Shown piece after piece: positions 28,199 through 36,585 of a stretch of 41,551 nt of DNA (its first letter is position 1; each line of letters begins with the position of its first letter). Location: assembly GCA_025937835.1 (NCBI GenBank), contig JAICQO010000060.1:1-41551 (forward strand). Direction: 5' to 3'. The notes beneath the pieces were generated by a model. The model was not told where the DNA came from, did not search any database, and worked only from the letters and a program-made list of their open reading frames with translations. Made by a program: the position numbers and the translations under genes. The DNA is from Polyangiaceae bacterium. Lineage in GTDB: Bacteria > Myxococcota_A > Polyangia > Polyangiales > Polyangiaceae.

Positions 28199-29471
28199 CG
28201 AGGTCGAGCAGCGCCTTGCTCGGCATGGCCATCACGCCGTCGGGCAAGGCGCGCAGGTACCAGCGCACGGTGTACGTGACCATCGCGCCGCCTTCGATCA
28301 TCGCGTAGGCGCCCTGGTTCTCGATCTGGATGTAGGCGTTGGAGTCGTTCTCGGGGTGGTTCGTGTAGAGCTCGACCTCGGCCATGTTCGGCGCTTGCTC
28401 CGCGGCCATGATGTCGGGGAAGGCCTTGATCAAGAGCACGTTGCCCGAGCCCACGTGCGCCACCCAGCCCTTGGCGTTGGACTGCAGCTTGGTCTCCGGC
28501 TGGTCGTCCGCGTAGTCGAACCAGTAGGCGCCTTCGGCCTTGCTCGTCATGGTCAGCGCCTTGCCGCCCTCGCCCATGGCCGCGACTGGATCTTCGTCGG
28601 ACGCGAAGAACGTGAGCCCGCCGCCGGGCACCCGCGTGACCTCCCAGGGCGCGACCTGACGCGTGTCGGTGCCCTCGTTCCGGATCGTGTACTCGACGAT
28701 CACGGCTTGCTTGGCCATGTCGTAGCTGAACTTCTTGGTGACGCTCAGGTCTTCCAGGCGATCCGCGCCGGATTCGCCGACCTTTTCTCCGACCAGCACC
28801 AGGCTCATGCCGTCCACGGTGCCGACGTATTCCTCCGAGTCGAGCTCGGAGGGCGGAGGCCAGCCCCAACCGTTGTCGCCATATTGCGGCGAAGTCCAGA
28901 ACGTGGAACCGGCGTTGTCACCGGCGACGCTCTTGCTCGCCAGGAGCTCCTCTGTGCCGAGCTTTGCAGAGACGATGCGAGCGCCGCGCGCCGGCTCGAT
29001 CTCGAAATGCAGATCGCCGTAGTGAATGACGGCCTTGCCGCCGCTCAGGTACGTCCCTTCCATCGGAGGAGGAGCTGCGCCGCCGCTCCCGCCACCGCCG
29101 CCGCTTCCTGCGCTACCGCCCGGCGTGCCGCCCGAGTCCCCGCCGCTGCCCGCGCTCGGTGCACCGCCGCCGCCACCGGCCGCGGGCATGCCGCCGCTGC
29201 CTGCCACGGTGCCGCCAGCTCCGGCTCCAGGGCTTCCCGCGCTACCGGCCGCTGCTCCGCCGCCACCCGACCCGCCCGGAGCGCTACCCCCGGTCGCGCC
29301 GCCCGTGCTCGGGCTACCGGCGACAGCTGGCGGACGGCCACCCGTCGCGCTGGGCGTGCCGCCGGTCGCGAGTGGGTGTTCGGAACCGGGATCGCAGCTC
29401 GACAGACCAAACCAAGCAGGGACCGCAGCGCTCAACGCAGCAAGCCCAAAGACCTTCGAAGAAGCAGACAT
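28179..29471 (-). CDS. Lipoprotein with Gly/Pro linker and DUF4380-like domain (paralogue 2)
   Basis: About 430 residues from the ATG at 29471 (MSASSKVFGLAAL..FGLSSC, clear lipobox); an ATG at 29513 would add 14 residues before the signal. A Gly/Ala/Thr/Ser linker of about 120 residues follows. The globular domain matches the protein at 14738-15988: HYGDLHFEIEPARGARIV, NAGSTFWTSPQ, WGWPPPSELD, LSVTKKFSYDMAKQAVIVEYTI, VAPWEVTRVPGGGLTFF, GWVAHVGSGNVLLIKAFPD, and TYTVRWYLRALPDGV at the end. The shared PWE-x-x-RVP and STFW patches are probably binding-site residues. It overlaps the CzcA gene tail-to-tail by 20 nt; a functional link to metal efflux is not indicated. Confidence 0.83.
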
Positions 29472-29939
29472 GAATGGCCAGCTACCATCCGGCTCAGAGC
29501 TCCGCAACAGCACAAAAATAGGGGCTTGACCGGTTCGAGCGCGGGCCGCGACCAGGAGAAAGAGCCTTTACTCGGCGAGGGGTTGGCGAGGGCTCGCGGC
29601 GGGTTGCAACGATACGGCTGCGCCGAAGCGCCGATATCGGACTTCGCACATCACAGTGCGACGCCGCTCATCATGAATGACGCGCACGACATGACCGCGA
29701 CACGCGTTGCTCGAAGCAAAAGCGAAATGAACGCGCAGATCTCGACAAACCAACACGGCGGCGCTGCAGTTTTTTCACGCCGTTCGAAAGCTGATCGAAG
29801 CGTGAGTCACGCGACTACCGCCATCGCTTCGATTTGCAAAGTGCGCTATTCCTTTGTCCCGCGATTGGCGAGACGGCCGTGTCGGCTCGCGACGCGCGGC
29901 GACTCCGTGTGCCGCACTCTCCGCCTGCGCTCAGGAATC
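29472..29939. other. 468-bp divergent intergenic region
   Basis: Between two divergent lipoprotein genes. It must hold both promoters. It is noticeably less GC-rich than the genes (CACAAAAATAGGGG near 29511; TGCAGTTTTTTCACGCCG near 29768), but I see no convincing operator, RNA or small gene. AGGA sits just before the ATG at 29940. Confidence 0.5.
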
Positions 29940-30698
29940 ATGCGTCTCAAGTCGATTGAACTCAACAGCGCACTCGCCATCCTGATCGCGCTCGGAGCCA
30001 CACAAGGGTGTGGAGAGGATCCGGAGAGCACCGGTGATCCGGGAGGCGGCTACGACCTCGGAGGAAACGCGCCGATCGGAGGCGCCAGCGGGTTCCCGAC
30101 GGGCGGCGCAACCGGCGGGCTCACGCAAAACACCAGCGCTGCGAGCGGCGGCACCACCGGCGCAACGAAGAGCGCGACGGGCGGAGTCGCAACCGGCGGC
30201 AGCACTGGCGGCACTGCCACGAGCAAGGGCGGCAGCGGCGGCAGCAGCACGCAGGGTAGCGGTGGCGGCGGCAAGGGCGGCAGCACGACCGGCGGTCGAG
30301 TCGGCTTCGGCCAAGGCGGCAGATCGTCGAGCAGCGGCGGCAGCGCCAGCGGCGGCAAGGCCACCGGCGGAAGCGGCGGCGGCGCAACCGTCGCGTTCTC
30401 GTCCGTCGCCACGGTGATCCAGAACAAGTGCGGCGGCTGCCACTCGACGGCGGCGCGCATGCCCGTGCTCAAGAACGACGCCAACCTGCGCGCGACCCTC
30501 ACGAGCTACAAGGTGGCGCGCTGCGGGAACAACCCGCTGGTCACGCCGATGGACACGGCGAAGAGCGCGCTGGTCGGCGTCGTCAGCAAGAGCTGCATGG
30601 GGCTGTCCATGCCGACCCCGTGCAACACCACGCCGTGCATCCCGTCGGCGGACCTGATGACGATCCAGAACTGGATTATGGGCGGCGCGCTTCCGTGA
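29940..30698 (+). CDS. Gly/Ser/Thr-linker lipoprotein with haem c-like CGGCH domain
   Basis: A 252-residue lipoprotein. Signal core LNSALAILIALGATQGCGED gives a lipobox TQGC. A low-complexity Gly/Ser/Thr linker runs to about residue 145. The last 105 residues are a compact Cys-rich domain: SVATVIQNKCGGCHST with a single CxxCH haem c-binding motif, a possible distal Met in ARMPVLKND, and four further Cys (VARCGNN, KSCMGL, TPCNTTPCIPS), ending in LMTIQNWIMGGA, the usual terminal helix of cytochrome c-like myxobacterial lipoproteins. It should be a mono-haem surface or periplasmic electron carrier with unknown partners. No other haem gene is adjacent. Confidence 0.82.
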   Translation: MRLKSIELNSALAILIALGATQGCGEDPESTGDPGGGYDLGGNAPIGGASGFPTGGATGGLTQNTSAASGGTTGATKSATGGVATGGSTGGTATSKGGSGGSSTQGSGGGGKGGSTTGGRVGFGQGGRSSSSGGSASGGKATGGSGGGATVAFSSVATVIQNKCGGCHSTAARMPVLKNDANLRATLTSYKVARCGNNPLVTPMDTAKSALVGVVSKSCMGLSMPTPCNTTPCIPSADLMTIQNWIMGGALP

Positions 30699-30740
30699 TC
30701 GAGCCGCTCGGGCGGTTCCTGGTGACATTCTGCGCGAACC

Positions 30741-31760
30741 GTGGCTCTCATCCCGAACGTGTCCGTGCACGGTCGGTGGAGAGCAGCAACCCTCGTAGCC
30801 CTGTGCTGTTCCGCATACTCACTCGCCGCGCACGCTGACGGCGCCCCGCACGAGGCGGAGCCGTCGCCCCGCCCCGGCTACGAGGTGTGGCTCGAGGCGT
30901 ACGAGCGTTTTGCCACGCGCCGCGACTTCGACGAACCCGTATTTCTGGTGCAGGCGGCTGTCGACGAGATCCGCGTTCAAGAGCTCGGGCTCACGCTCGG
31001 GCTACGCCTCGGCCTGTTGCTCGGCCTCTCGGCGCGCTTCGAGCTCCCGTTCGTGCACCGGCGAGCAGCCATCCACTACGCGCCACTGCTCGTCTCGCGG
31101 GACGAATTCGCGCCGTCGTTTTGGGACGAGCTCCAGGGCTCCGGGCTTCGAGCTCCGCTAGTCGCGCTCGACTACGAGCTCTGGAGCGGCCGGCACACCG
31201 CCGTGTCGCTCGGTGCAGGCGCCGTGCTCCCCGGAGACGACAATCCCGGCGGCGGGCTCGCGCCGCAGCGGTTGCCGCCGAGCACGGGTCAGAGCGAGTG
31301 GTTCGTCGAAAGTGCGCTGGGCGTGCGCTTCCCAGCGCTCCAACTCGAGCTCGGCTACCACGGCGGGTACCACCCCGGCGACGCCTCGACCTACCTCGTG
31401 CGACGGCTCGGCGGCGATCAGGTGGCGAGCGGCGTGCTCGGCGATTACACGACCCACCACCTCCGGCTCGGCGCCGTGCTGTTCCCGAGCGCGCGCGTGT
31501 CGCTCTCGCTCGCACCCAGCCTGTGGCTCGACGAGAACCCGCCGGTCGTGGTGAAGGGCCGCGAGTACCAAGTCTTTCGCGAGCGCGTGCGCGCCGAGCT
31601 CGGGCTGGAAGCACGGCTCTCGACGCGACTCGGCGGCGGGCACCGGCTCGAGCTGTTCGTCGCGGACGTGTTCCTCGACGCACACGAGCGCGATCCGTTC
31701 TTCCCCATCGAAGTGCCCGAGCGCGGTTTCGGGCTCGCCTTCCACACGGGGGTTCCCTGA
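30741..31760 (+). CDS. Predicted outer-membrane beta-barrel-like protein, first gene of a 3-gene cluster
   Basis: A 339-residue exported protein (GTG start at 30741; GTGs at 30756 and 30762 are alternatives). A signal peptide ends at AAHA. The rest alternates hydrophobic and polar residues with many Gly/Leu/Arg and aromatic strand ends: LGLTLGLRLGLLLGLSARFELPFVHR, TAVSLGAGAVLPG, LGVRFPALQLELGYHGGYH, and a closing GFGLAFHTGVP. This fits a small barrel; I do not recognise a named family with certainty (DUF3187 is a candidate). The stop TGA shares its last base with the ATG of the metallopeptidase gene, so they are translationally coupled. Confidence 0.75.
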   Translation: MALIPNVSVHGRWRAATLVALCCSAYSLAAHADGAPHEAEPSPRPGYEVWLEAYERFATRRDFDEPVFLVQAAVDEIRVQELGLTLGLRLGLLLGLSARFELPFVHRRAAIHYAPLLVSRDEFAPSFWDELQGSGLRAPLVALDYELWSGRHTAVSLGAGAVLPGDDNPGGGLAPQRLPPSTGQSEWFVESALGVRFPALQLELGYHGGYHPGDASTYLVRRLGGDQVASGVLGDYTTHHLRLGAVLFPSARVSLSLAPSLWLDENPPVVVKGREYQVFRERVRAELGLEARLSTRLGGGHRLELFVADVFLDAHERDPFFPIEVPERGFGLAFHTGVP

Positions 31761-34700
31761 TGCGGCGGCTCGCGCTTTTCGCGCTGTGGGCCGCGCTCTT
31801 TTCGTGGCTCGGGCGCGCCGAGGCGGTGCCGCACGGCCTGTTCAATCGCCCGGAAGACGACTGGCGCGTGCTCGAAACGCGCTACTTCCGCATCTACTAC
31901 ACGAGCGAAACCCCGAGCTCCGCAGCGCGCCTGGCCGAGATCGCAGACGCCACGTTCGAGCGCCTGAACGCCTTCTACGGCTACGTGCCGCCCGACAAGA
32001 TCGGCGTGACGCTGGTGGGCTACACCGGCTACAGCAACGGCTTCGCCGAGTTCGGCCGCAACCGCATCACGCTGTACACCACACCCGCGAACTTTCACGT
32101 CCGGAACCGCTCGCCTTGGCTCGAGAACGTGTTCACCCACGAGCTCAGCCACGTCCTCACGCTGAACATCGCCTCGGCGTTTCCAGGCCGCATCCCGCTC
32201 GTGCTCGGAACAGGCGCCATCCGGAGCTCGGAGTCGGAAGCGGTGCTGCGCGTGCCGCTCTACACCGGCAACTACCCGCACTGGTTCTCGGAGGGCGTCG
32301 CGCAGTTCGACACCGAGCAGACGGGCGGAGACCGCTTCGACGAGAACCGTGAGGCCTTCGAGCGCGCGGCGCTGGAAGACGGCCTTTACTACTCGCTCGA
32401 TCGGCTAGCCTTCTTCGGGGACGAGCGCTGGTACAATACGGGGTTCGGTTTTCTGCGCTACCTCGAGCGGAGGTTCGGGAAAGGCACCGTGCACCGGATT
32501 TTCCGGGACGCGGGCCAGCACTTCGACCTCGTATTTTCGTCGCTGTTCGAGCGAACGCTCGGGCTCTCGCTGGCCGAGCTCGAGCGCGATTTTCGCGCTG
32601 ACATCGAGCATCGTTTCGCTACGCACCAGCGCGCCGTCGAGGGCGGGCGCTACGACGGCGTGCGCGTTCAGCTCCCCGACGAAGATCCGCGCTTCGAAAC
32701 TCTGACGTCGCTCGAGCGCGAGCGGCTCGCCAAAGGTTACACCTCGCGGGTCGTGCGCAGCGACGGCGACCGCGTCTACTACCGTCAGGGCGAGCTGTTC
32801 CATCGGGCTCGCTTCGTCGCCGGTCGCGAGCCACGGCTCGAAGACGACGAAGTGCTGGGCGAAGGCTATGCGCTGTCACCCCACACGGAATCGAGCTTTT
32901 TCGTGCTGCGGCAAGAGGGACACTCCCCCTCACTCTTGCCGAGCTGGTACCGGCCGGAGTTCGAGAGCCCGAGCCTGTTCGTGATCGACACCGACGGCAA
33001 CGAGCGGCGGCTGCTCGCGGACTCACACTTGCACGACCTCGACGTCTGTCCGGCGCGGCGCGAGCTCGCTGCCGTGTACAACGACGGCGACGGCAGCTTG
33101 CGGCTCGCGCTCTACCCGCTCCCCGGGTTCGGCACGAAGAACGTGCGCATCGACGTGCGCGGCCGGAGCTTTCCCTTGCCGGCGCAGGCCTTCGACGAGG
33201 TGCGCTCGCCCCGCTACAGCCCGGATTGCTCGAAGCTGTTCTTCTCGCGCCGCATCGGCGACGATCACGACGTCTACGCCTGGGACTTTCGGACAGAGCG
33301 CGCCGAGCCGTTCGTCAACGAGGAAGCCTTCGAGCTTTACCCCGAGCCCGCCCGAGACGGCGTGTACTTCGCCTCGGCGCGCGACGGCACGCTCAGCGTA
33401 TACTTTCGGAGCTACGCGAGCGGCGCGCTCCGGCGCGTCACGCGCGCGCTCACCTCGCACCATTACCCCGTGCGCGCGGCGGGCGGCGTGTTCGTCGCGC
33501 GCCTGCGCGGAACCGGCTTTCACGCGTACTATCTCGACGACGCGAGCAGGAGCCCGGACTGGGTCGGCGCTCCCGTGCCCAAGACCGACCCCGGCTTCCG
33601 GCGCACCCCCGCACGAGTCGAAGGCCGCGGCTACGCGCCCTTCACCCCCAAGGATTGGACCACGCCGAGCCTCGTGCCGATGCTCGACTTCGAGTACACC
33701 CACGTCTCCGGTCGCGGCCGCAGCGCGCTCGACGCGCAGGTGGGGCTCGAGTTTTACATCGAAGATCAGCTGCGCACGCACGCGCTCTGGTTCCGCGGCT
33801 TCGTCGGCAACCGCAACGATCTGTTCCTGAGCTATCGCAACGACATGAGCCCGCTCACGTTCGAAGGGCGCGTGGGTTACAGCCAGGATCGCGACACGTA
33901 CACCTACCCGCGCCCCGACGGGCAGAGCTTCGACCACGTCACCGACGGGCGCTGGGGCTTTTTGTACGGCTCCGCGGCGCTGCCCCTCGACAATTTCTGG
34001 CGCGTCGGGCTGGAAGCCGAGACCATCCGCGACATCGGCACCACGCTGAGCGCCGCCGCGCGCGACGCCGACTTCGAGAACCCTCGCTACGCGCGCGACC
34101 GCGCGGGCGCGTTCGTCACCTTCTCCGGCCTCGATCGCACCGATCCGTCGTATCGCGAGCGCTGGGTCAACAAGCGCGGCTACCGCGAGTCCGACCTCCG
34201 CGCCTCGTACGCCGTCGAGCGGCTCGACCGCTCGCTCGCCGAATTCGGCCTGCAGACGGGCGACAAACCGTACCTGCGCGCCGAGCTCGAACACCGCGAG
34301 TACCTGGCTCTGCCGTCGTTGTTTCGCGGCAGCTTCGACCACACCCTCGAGCTCGGCCTCAAGCTCGGCTGGATCAGCCGCGACATCGGCTTTCTACCGT
34401 TCTACGGCGGCGGGCGGCTCTACTCGCAGAGCACGCCCGAGCTCAACACCTCCGTCGGCTTCAGCGGTTACTCGTCGTTCAGCCTGTCGGGAGAGAGCCT
34501 CCTGAACCTGTCCGCCGCGTACCGTTTTCCACTCTTGCGCGGCCTCGGCTGGGACCTCGGTCCGTTCTTCCTCGAAGACGTCTACGCCCAGCTATTCACC
34601 TCGTGGGGCAACATCTGGGGCTACGACGCGGACGGCTCCCGGCAGCGGCCGCTGCTCGATCGCGCCGCCAACGGCCGGCGCATCGTCGGTGACGTGGGCG

Positions 34701-34876
34701 CCGATCTGCGGCTGTTCTCGTTCTTCCAGGAAATCGACGCCAACATGGGCACCACGCTGCGCGTCGTGTACCGCGCCGTGCCGTTCGCGCGCTGCCCCGC
34801 GGGCGACGAGGTCTGTTTCGGCGTGGACGGCCGCTATGGCCTGCGCGCCTACCTGATGTTCGGAGCGGGGTTCTGA
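31760..34876 (+). CDS. Exported MA-clan (HELSH) metallopeptidase with propeller-like middle and C-terminal barrel
   Basis: A 1038-residue protein with a signal peptide (1-22). Residues about 38-290 form a gluzincin peptidase: FTHELSHVLTLNIAS (H127, E128, H131) with the third zinc ligand in PHWFSEGVAQ (E178). A middle region of about 350 residues with WD/TolB-like strands (LFVIDTDGNERRLLADSHLHDLDVCPARRELAAVY, SPRYSPDCSKLFFSRRIGDDHDVYAWDF, EPARDGVYFASARDGTLSVYF) suggests a beta-propeller. The last 350 residues look like an outer-membrane barrel ending in an aromatic (RAYLMFGAGF, C-terminal Phe as in BAM substrates). This order, peptidase then propeller then barrel, puts the protease on the cell surface (inference). 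Confidence 0.82.
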   Translation: MRRLALFALWAALFSWLGRAEAVPHGLFNRPEDDWRVLETRYFRIYYTSETPSSAARLAEIADATFERLNAFYGYVPPDKIGVTLVGYTGYSNGFAEFGRNRITLYTTPANFHVRNRSPWLENVFTHELSHVLTLNIASAFPGRIPLVLGTGAIRSSESEAVLRVPLYTGNYPHWFSEGVAQFDTEQTGGDRFDENREAFERAALEDGLYYSLDRLAFFGDERWYNTGFGFLRYLERRFGKGTVHRIFRDAGQHFDLVFSSLFERTLGLSLAELERDFRADIEHRFATHQRAVEGGRYDGVRVQLPDEDPRFETLTSLERERLAKGYTSRVVRSDGDRVYYRQGELFHRARFVAGREPRLEDDEVLGEGYALSPHTESSFFVLRQEGHSPSLLPSWYRPEFESPSLFVIDTDGNERRLLADSHLHDLDVCPARRELAAVYNDGDGSLRLALYPLPGFGTKNVRIDVRGRSFPLPAQAFDEVRSPRYSPDCSKLFFSRRIGDDHDVYAWDFRTERAEPFVNEEAFELYPEPARDGVYFASARDGTLSVYFRSYASGALRRVTRALTSHHYPVRAAGGVFVARLRGTGFHAYYLDDASRSPDWVGAPVPKTDPGFRRTPARVEGRGYAPFTPKDWTTPSLVPMLDFEYTHVSGRGRSALDAQVGLEFYIEDQLRTHALWFRGFVGNRNDLFLSYRNDMSPLTFEGRVGYSQDRDTYTYPRPDGQSFDHVTDGRWGFLYGSAALPLDNFWRVGLEAETIRDIGTTLSAAARDADFENPRYARDRAGAFVTFSGLDRTDPSYRERWVNKRGYRESDLRASYAVERLDRSLAEFGLQTGDKPYLRAELEHREYLALPSLFRGSFDHTLELGLKLGWISRDIGFLPFYGGGRLYSQSTPELNTSVGFSGYSSFSLSGESLLNLSAAYRFPLLRGLGWDLGPFFLEDVYAQLFTSWGNIWGYDADGSRQRPLLDRAANGRRIVGDVGADLRLFSFFQEIDANMGTTLRVVYRAVPFARCPAGDEVCFGVDGRYGLRAYLMFGAGF

Positions 34877-34877
34877 G

Positions 34878-35834
34878 ATGACCTTTCGACGACTCGCGCT
34901 GCTCGCCACGCTCCTCTGCACGCCGCTTTCGGGCTGCGACCTCGGCGGCGAAGTCGGCCACGACGGCCAATACGGCTTCCTCTCCCCCGCGGGTTTGCCG
35001 GGCACGGCAGCCCGCCCGCTCGAGCGCTTGCTCGTGCTCGAAGCAGACGGCGCAGCAGACCGCACACTCTATTACTTCTTCGAGGGCGACCTCGGCAAAG
35101 CTGGGATTGGGGTCGAGGATCTGCGCGGCGTGGCCAGTCGCTTCTCCCGCTTCGAGATGCGGTTCGGCATGCCACCAGAGAACTACGCGCTCGTCGACGA
35201 AGCCGAAATCGAACGCGCAACTCTCACCCTGCGCGTCGACGGCGAGCCCACGACACTATCGGAGCTCAGCGCCGAAGAGCTCGTCGAAACCGGCGCCTCC
35301 CGCTTCGGCCCTTCGCACGCCGCCGTGCGCGTCTACTTCGGTATCCGGCCGAGCTCCGCGCAGTTCTCAGAGCTCGAGCTCGACTCCGCGCGCGGCTCTC
35401 TCGCCTACACCCCCGAGCTCGCGGCAACAGAGCTCGAGCTCACCCGCGGCGCCGACGAGCTCCGCGTGGAATACGGCCGCCTCTCCAAGCCCGACTACGT
35501 CGAAGTCGACCTCTTTCAGCCCATCGTCCGCAGCTCCGACGGCGTCGAGCTCGACGCCTCCCTCTTCATCTCCCTCGGGCCCGAGTGGCCCGCGATAGCC
35601 ACGAACGAAGCCCTCGACAGCGCCTTCGCCCAGGGCTGCTGGTCAGCGGACCAACCCCTCTCGGTGCGCGTCTCCCAGGTCGCGCGCAGCTACACCGCAG
35701 CCCCCGCATCCCAGCCCAGCGACCTCGCCGTCATAGCCCGCCGCCTCGACCTCACACAACTCGCACCAGAACAATGGACCCGCGAGCTCACCCTGCCCTC
35801 ACTGCTGCCGTATTGCGAAACCTTCAACCACTAA
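34878..35834 (+). CDS. Unrecognised lipoprotein, third gene of the cluster
   Basis: A 318-residue predicted lipoprotein beginning 1 nt after the metallopeptidase gene stop. LALLATLLCTPLSGCDLG is a classic signal with lipobox LSGC. The mature part is acidic, Glu/Leu/Ser-rich, with no domain I can name; patches such as VEDLRGVASRFSRFEMRFG, ELELDSARGSLAYTPELAATELELTRGADELRVEYG and CWSADQPLSVRV suggest beta-sandwich structure. Two Cys occur late (FAQGCWSAD, LLPYCETFNH), possibly disulfide bonded. Placement implies it is a partner of the surface peptidase and barrel protein (inference). Confidence 0.78.
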   Translation: MTFRRLALLATLLCTPLSGCDLGGEVGHDGQYGFLSPAGLPGTAARPLERLLVLEADGAADRTLYYFFEGDLGKAGIGVEDLRGVASRFSRFEMRFGMPPENYALVDEAEIERATLTLRVDGEPTTLSELSAEELVETGASRFGPSHAAVRVYFGIRPSSAQFSELELDSARGSLAYTPELAATELELTRGADELRVEYGRLSKPDYVEVDLFQPIVRSSDGVELDASLFISLGPEWPAIATNEALDSAFAQGCWSADQPLSVRVSQVARSYTAAPASQPSDLAVIARRLDLTQLAPEQWTRELTLPSLLPYCETFNH

Positions 35835-35842
35835 CAGAAAAA

Positions 35843-36130
35843 CTCTGACGGCTTCTGTCGCCAAGACGCCAAGACAACGCCAAGAGTCGCCAAGATGTTT
35901 TGGGGGTAACGCTTCACGTCACTGCTCCCACGGAAAGGCTCTGACGGGTTCTGCCGCAAAGGCGCAAGGGGCCCAAAGAGTCGCAAGGTTTTTCGGGGGA
36001 GCGGTTCACGGCACCGACACCCCAGGGGAAGGCTCTGAGGGCTTTGTCGCCAAGGCGCCAAGATAACGCCAAGAGTCGCCAAGATGTTTTGGGGGGGAGC
36101 GGTTCAAGTCACTGGCTCCCACGGATAAGG
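35843..36130 (+). repeat. Left array: three tandem 94-98-bp repeats, plus orientation
   Basis: Units 35843-35938, 35939-36032 and 36033-36130 each begin CTCTGA(C/G)GG and end in a GG(A/T)(A)AAGG-like block. Units 1 and 3 share GTCGCCAAG-x-CGCCAAGA; unit 2 has CCGCAAAGGCGCAAGG instead. All contain a G-run after TTTT and GGTTCA/GCTTCA near the middle-end. A start of a fourth unit (CTTGCGCGGTTTTTGT) is visible at 36131. From there to 36292 no gene is seen. The same family, reversed, occurs at 41277-41551. Confidence 0.9.
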
Positions 36131-36292
36131 CTTGCGCGGTTTTTGTTGGCGGCGCGCTACGAATGTTGCGGAACGCGGGCACCGCGCGCGACGCTCCACC
36201 GCGCGCTGGGATGGGTAACGGCTACGAAATAGTGAGCGGACTGCGATCCTGACCCCGAGTACCGGCAGCTGCCTGCCGACGAACGTGGGTCG

Positions 36293-36327
36293 ATTTCTTG
36301 CGTCCATCCGGGGGGCTCTCCGTCTTC
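36293..36327 (+). promoter_or_regulatory. Candidate ECF-type promoter A
   Basis: ATTTCTTGCGTCCATCCG, 11 bp, then GTCTTC. The same element with identical spacing precedes the sigma factor gene (40560-40594). GTCTTC ends 42 bp before the ATG of the Cys-rich protein, a normal leader length. Spacing between the CATCCG and GTC blocks fits ECF -35/-10 geometry. Confidence 0.65.
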
Positions 36328-36369
36328 GTAGGTGAGAGGCGAGGATCGCCGGAAGAAGAGGAATACAGG

Positions 36370-36585
36370 ATGCTCAACGAAATTCAGAACAGCGAGACCC
36401 AGGGCGGGGCGCACGACGCGGCTCAGGAGAAGGACGACCAAGGAGGCTGCTGCGGCGGCTCCCCCCCGCAAGGTGTCGACGCCTGCTGTGCGCTCGACGC
36501 CGCGGTCAAGGCGACTGGTGGAGTCGGCTGTGGTTGCGGCCCACGGGCTGCGAGCCGAGGCAGCCAGAAAGGGCGGTGCTGCTGA
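36370..36585 (+). CDS. Small Cys-rich protein (71 aa, four Cys pairs) of the arsenic island
   Basis: Eight Cys in 71 residues, arranged as GGCCGG, DACCALD, GCGCG and a terminal RCC; the first 28 residues are Glu/Gln/Asp-rich without Cys. There is no signal peptide, so it is cytoplasmic. The start at 36370 is preceded by GAAGAGGA; an upstream TTG in frame (36298) lies in the promoter element and is unlikely. The stop shares a base with the ATG of the flavoprotein gene (TGATG), so the two are coupled. I do not recognise a family. Adjacent Cys pairs bind soft metals or trivalent arsenicals well, so a metallothionein-like or arsenic-carrier role is a reasonable inference from the context. Confidence 0.75.
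   Translation: MLNEIQNSETQGGAHDAAQEKDDQGGCCGGSPPQGVDACCALDAAVKATGGVGCGCGPRAASRGSQKGRCC

Noticed and set aside
28356-29939. Long plus-strand extension upstream of the haem-motif lipoprotein
   Set aside because: It runs antisense through the DUF4380-like lipoprotein gene; the real start is the ATG at 29940, directly before a signal peptide with lipobox.
30887-31759. N-terminal extension of the HELSH metallopeptidase frame
   Set aside because: It overlaps the coupled barrel-like gene in another frame and is Arg/Ala-rich; the signal peptide begins at 31760.
35843-36130. CRISPR array
   Set aside because: Units are tandem 94-98-bp repeats with no unique spacers between short identical repeats, and no cas genes are present.
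36235-36300. Remnant of an IS30-like transposase start (EYRQLPADERGSIS frame)
   Set aside because: Only about 14 codons resemble the conserved start of such transposases; no helix-turn-helix or DDE region follows, and no inverted ends are seen.
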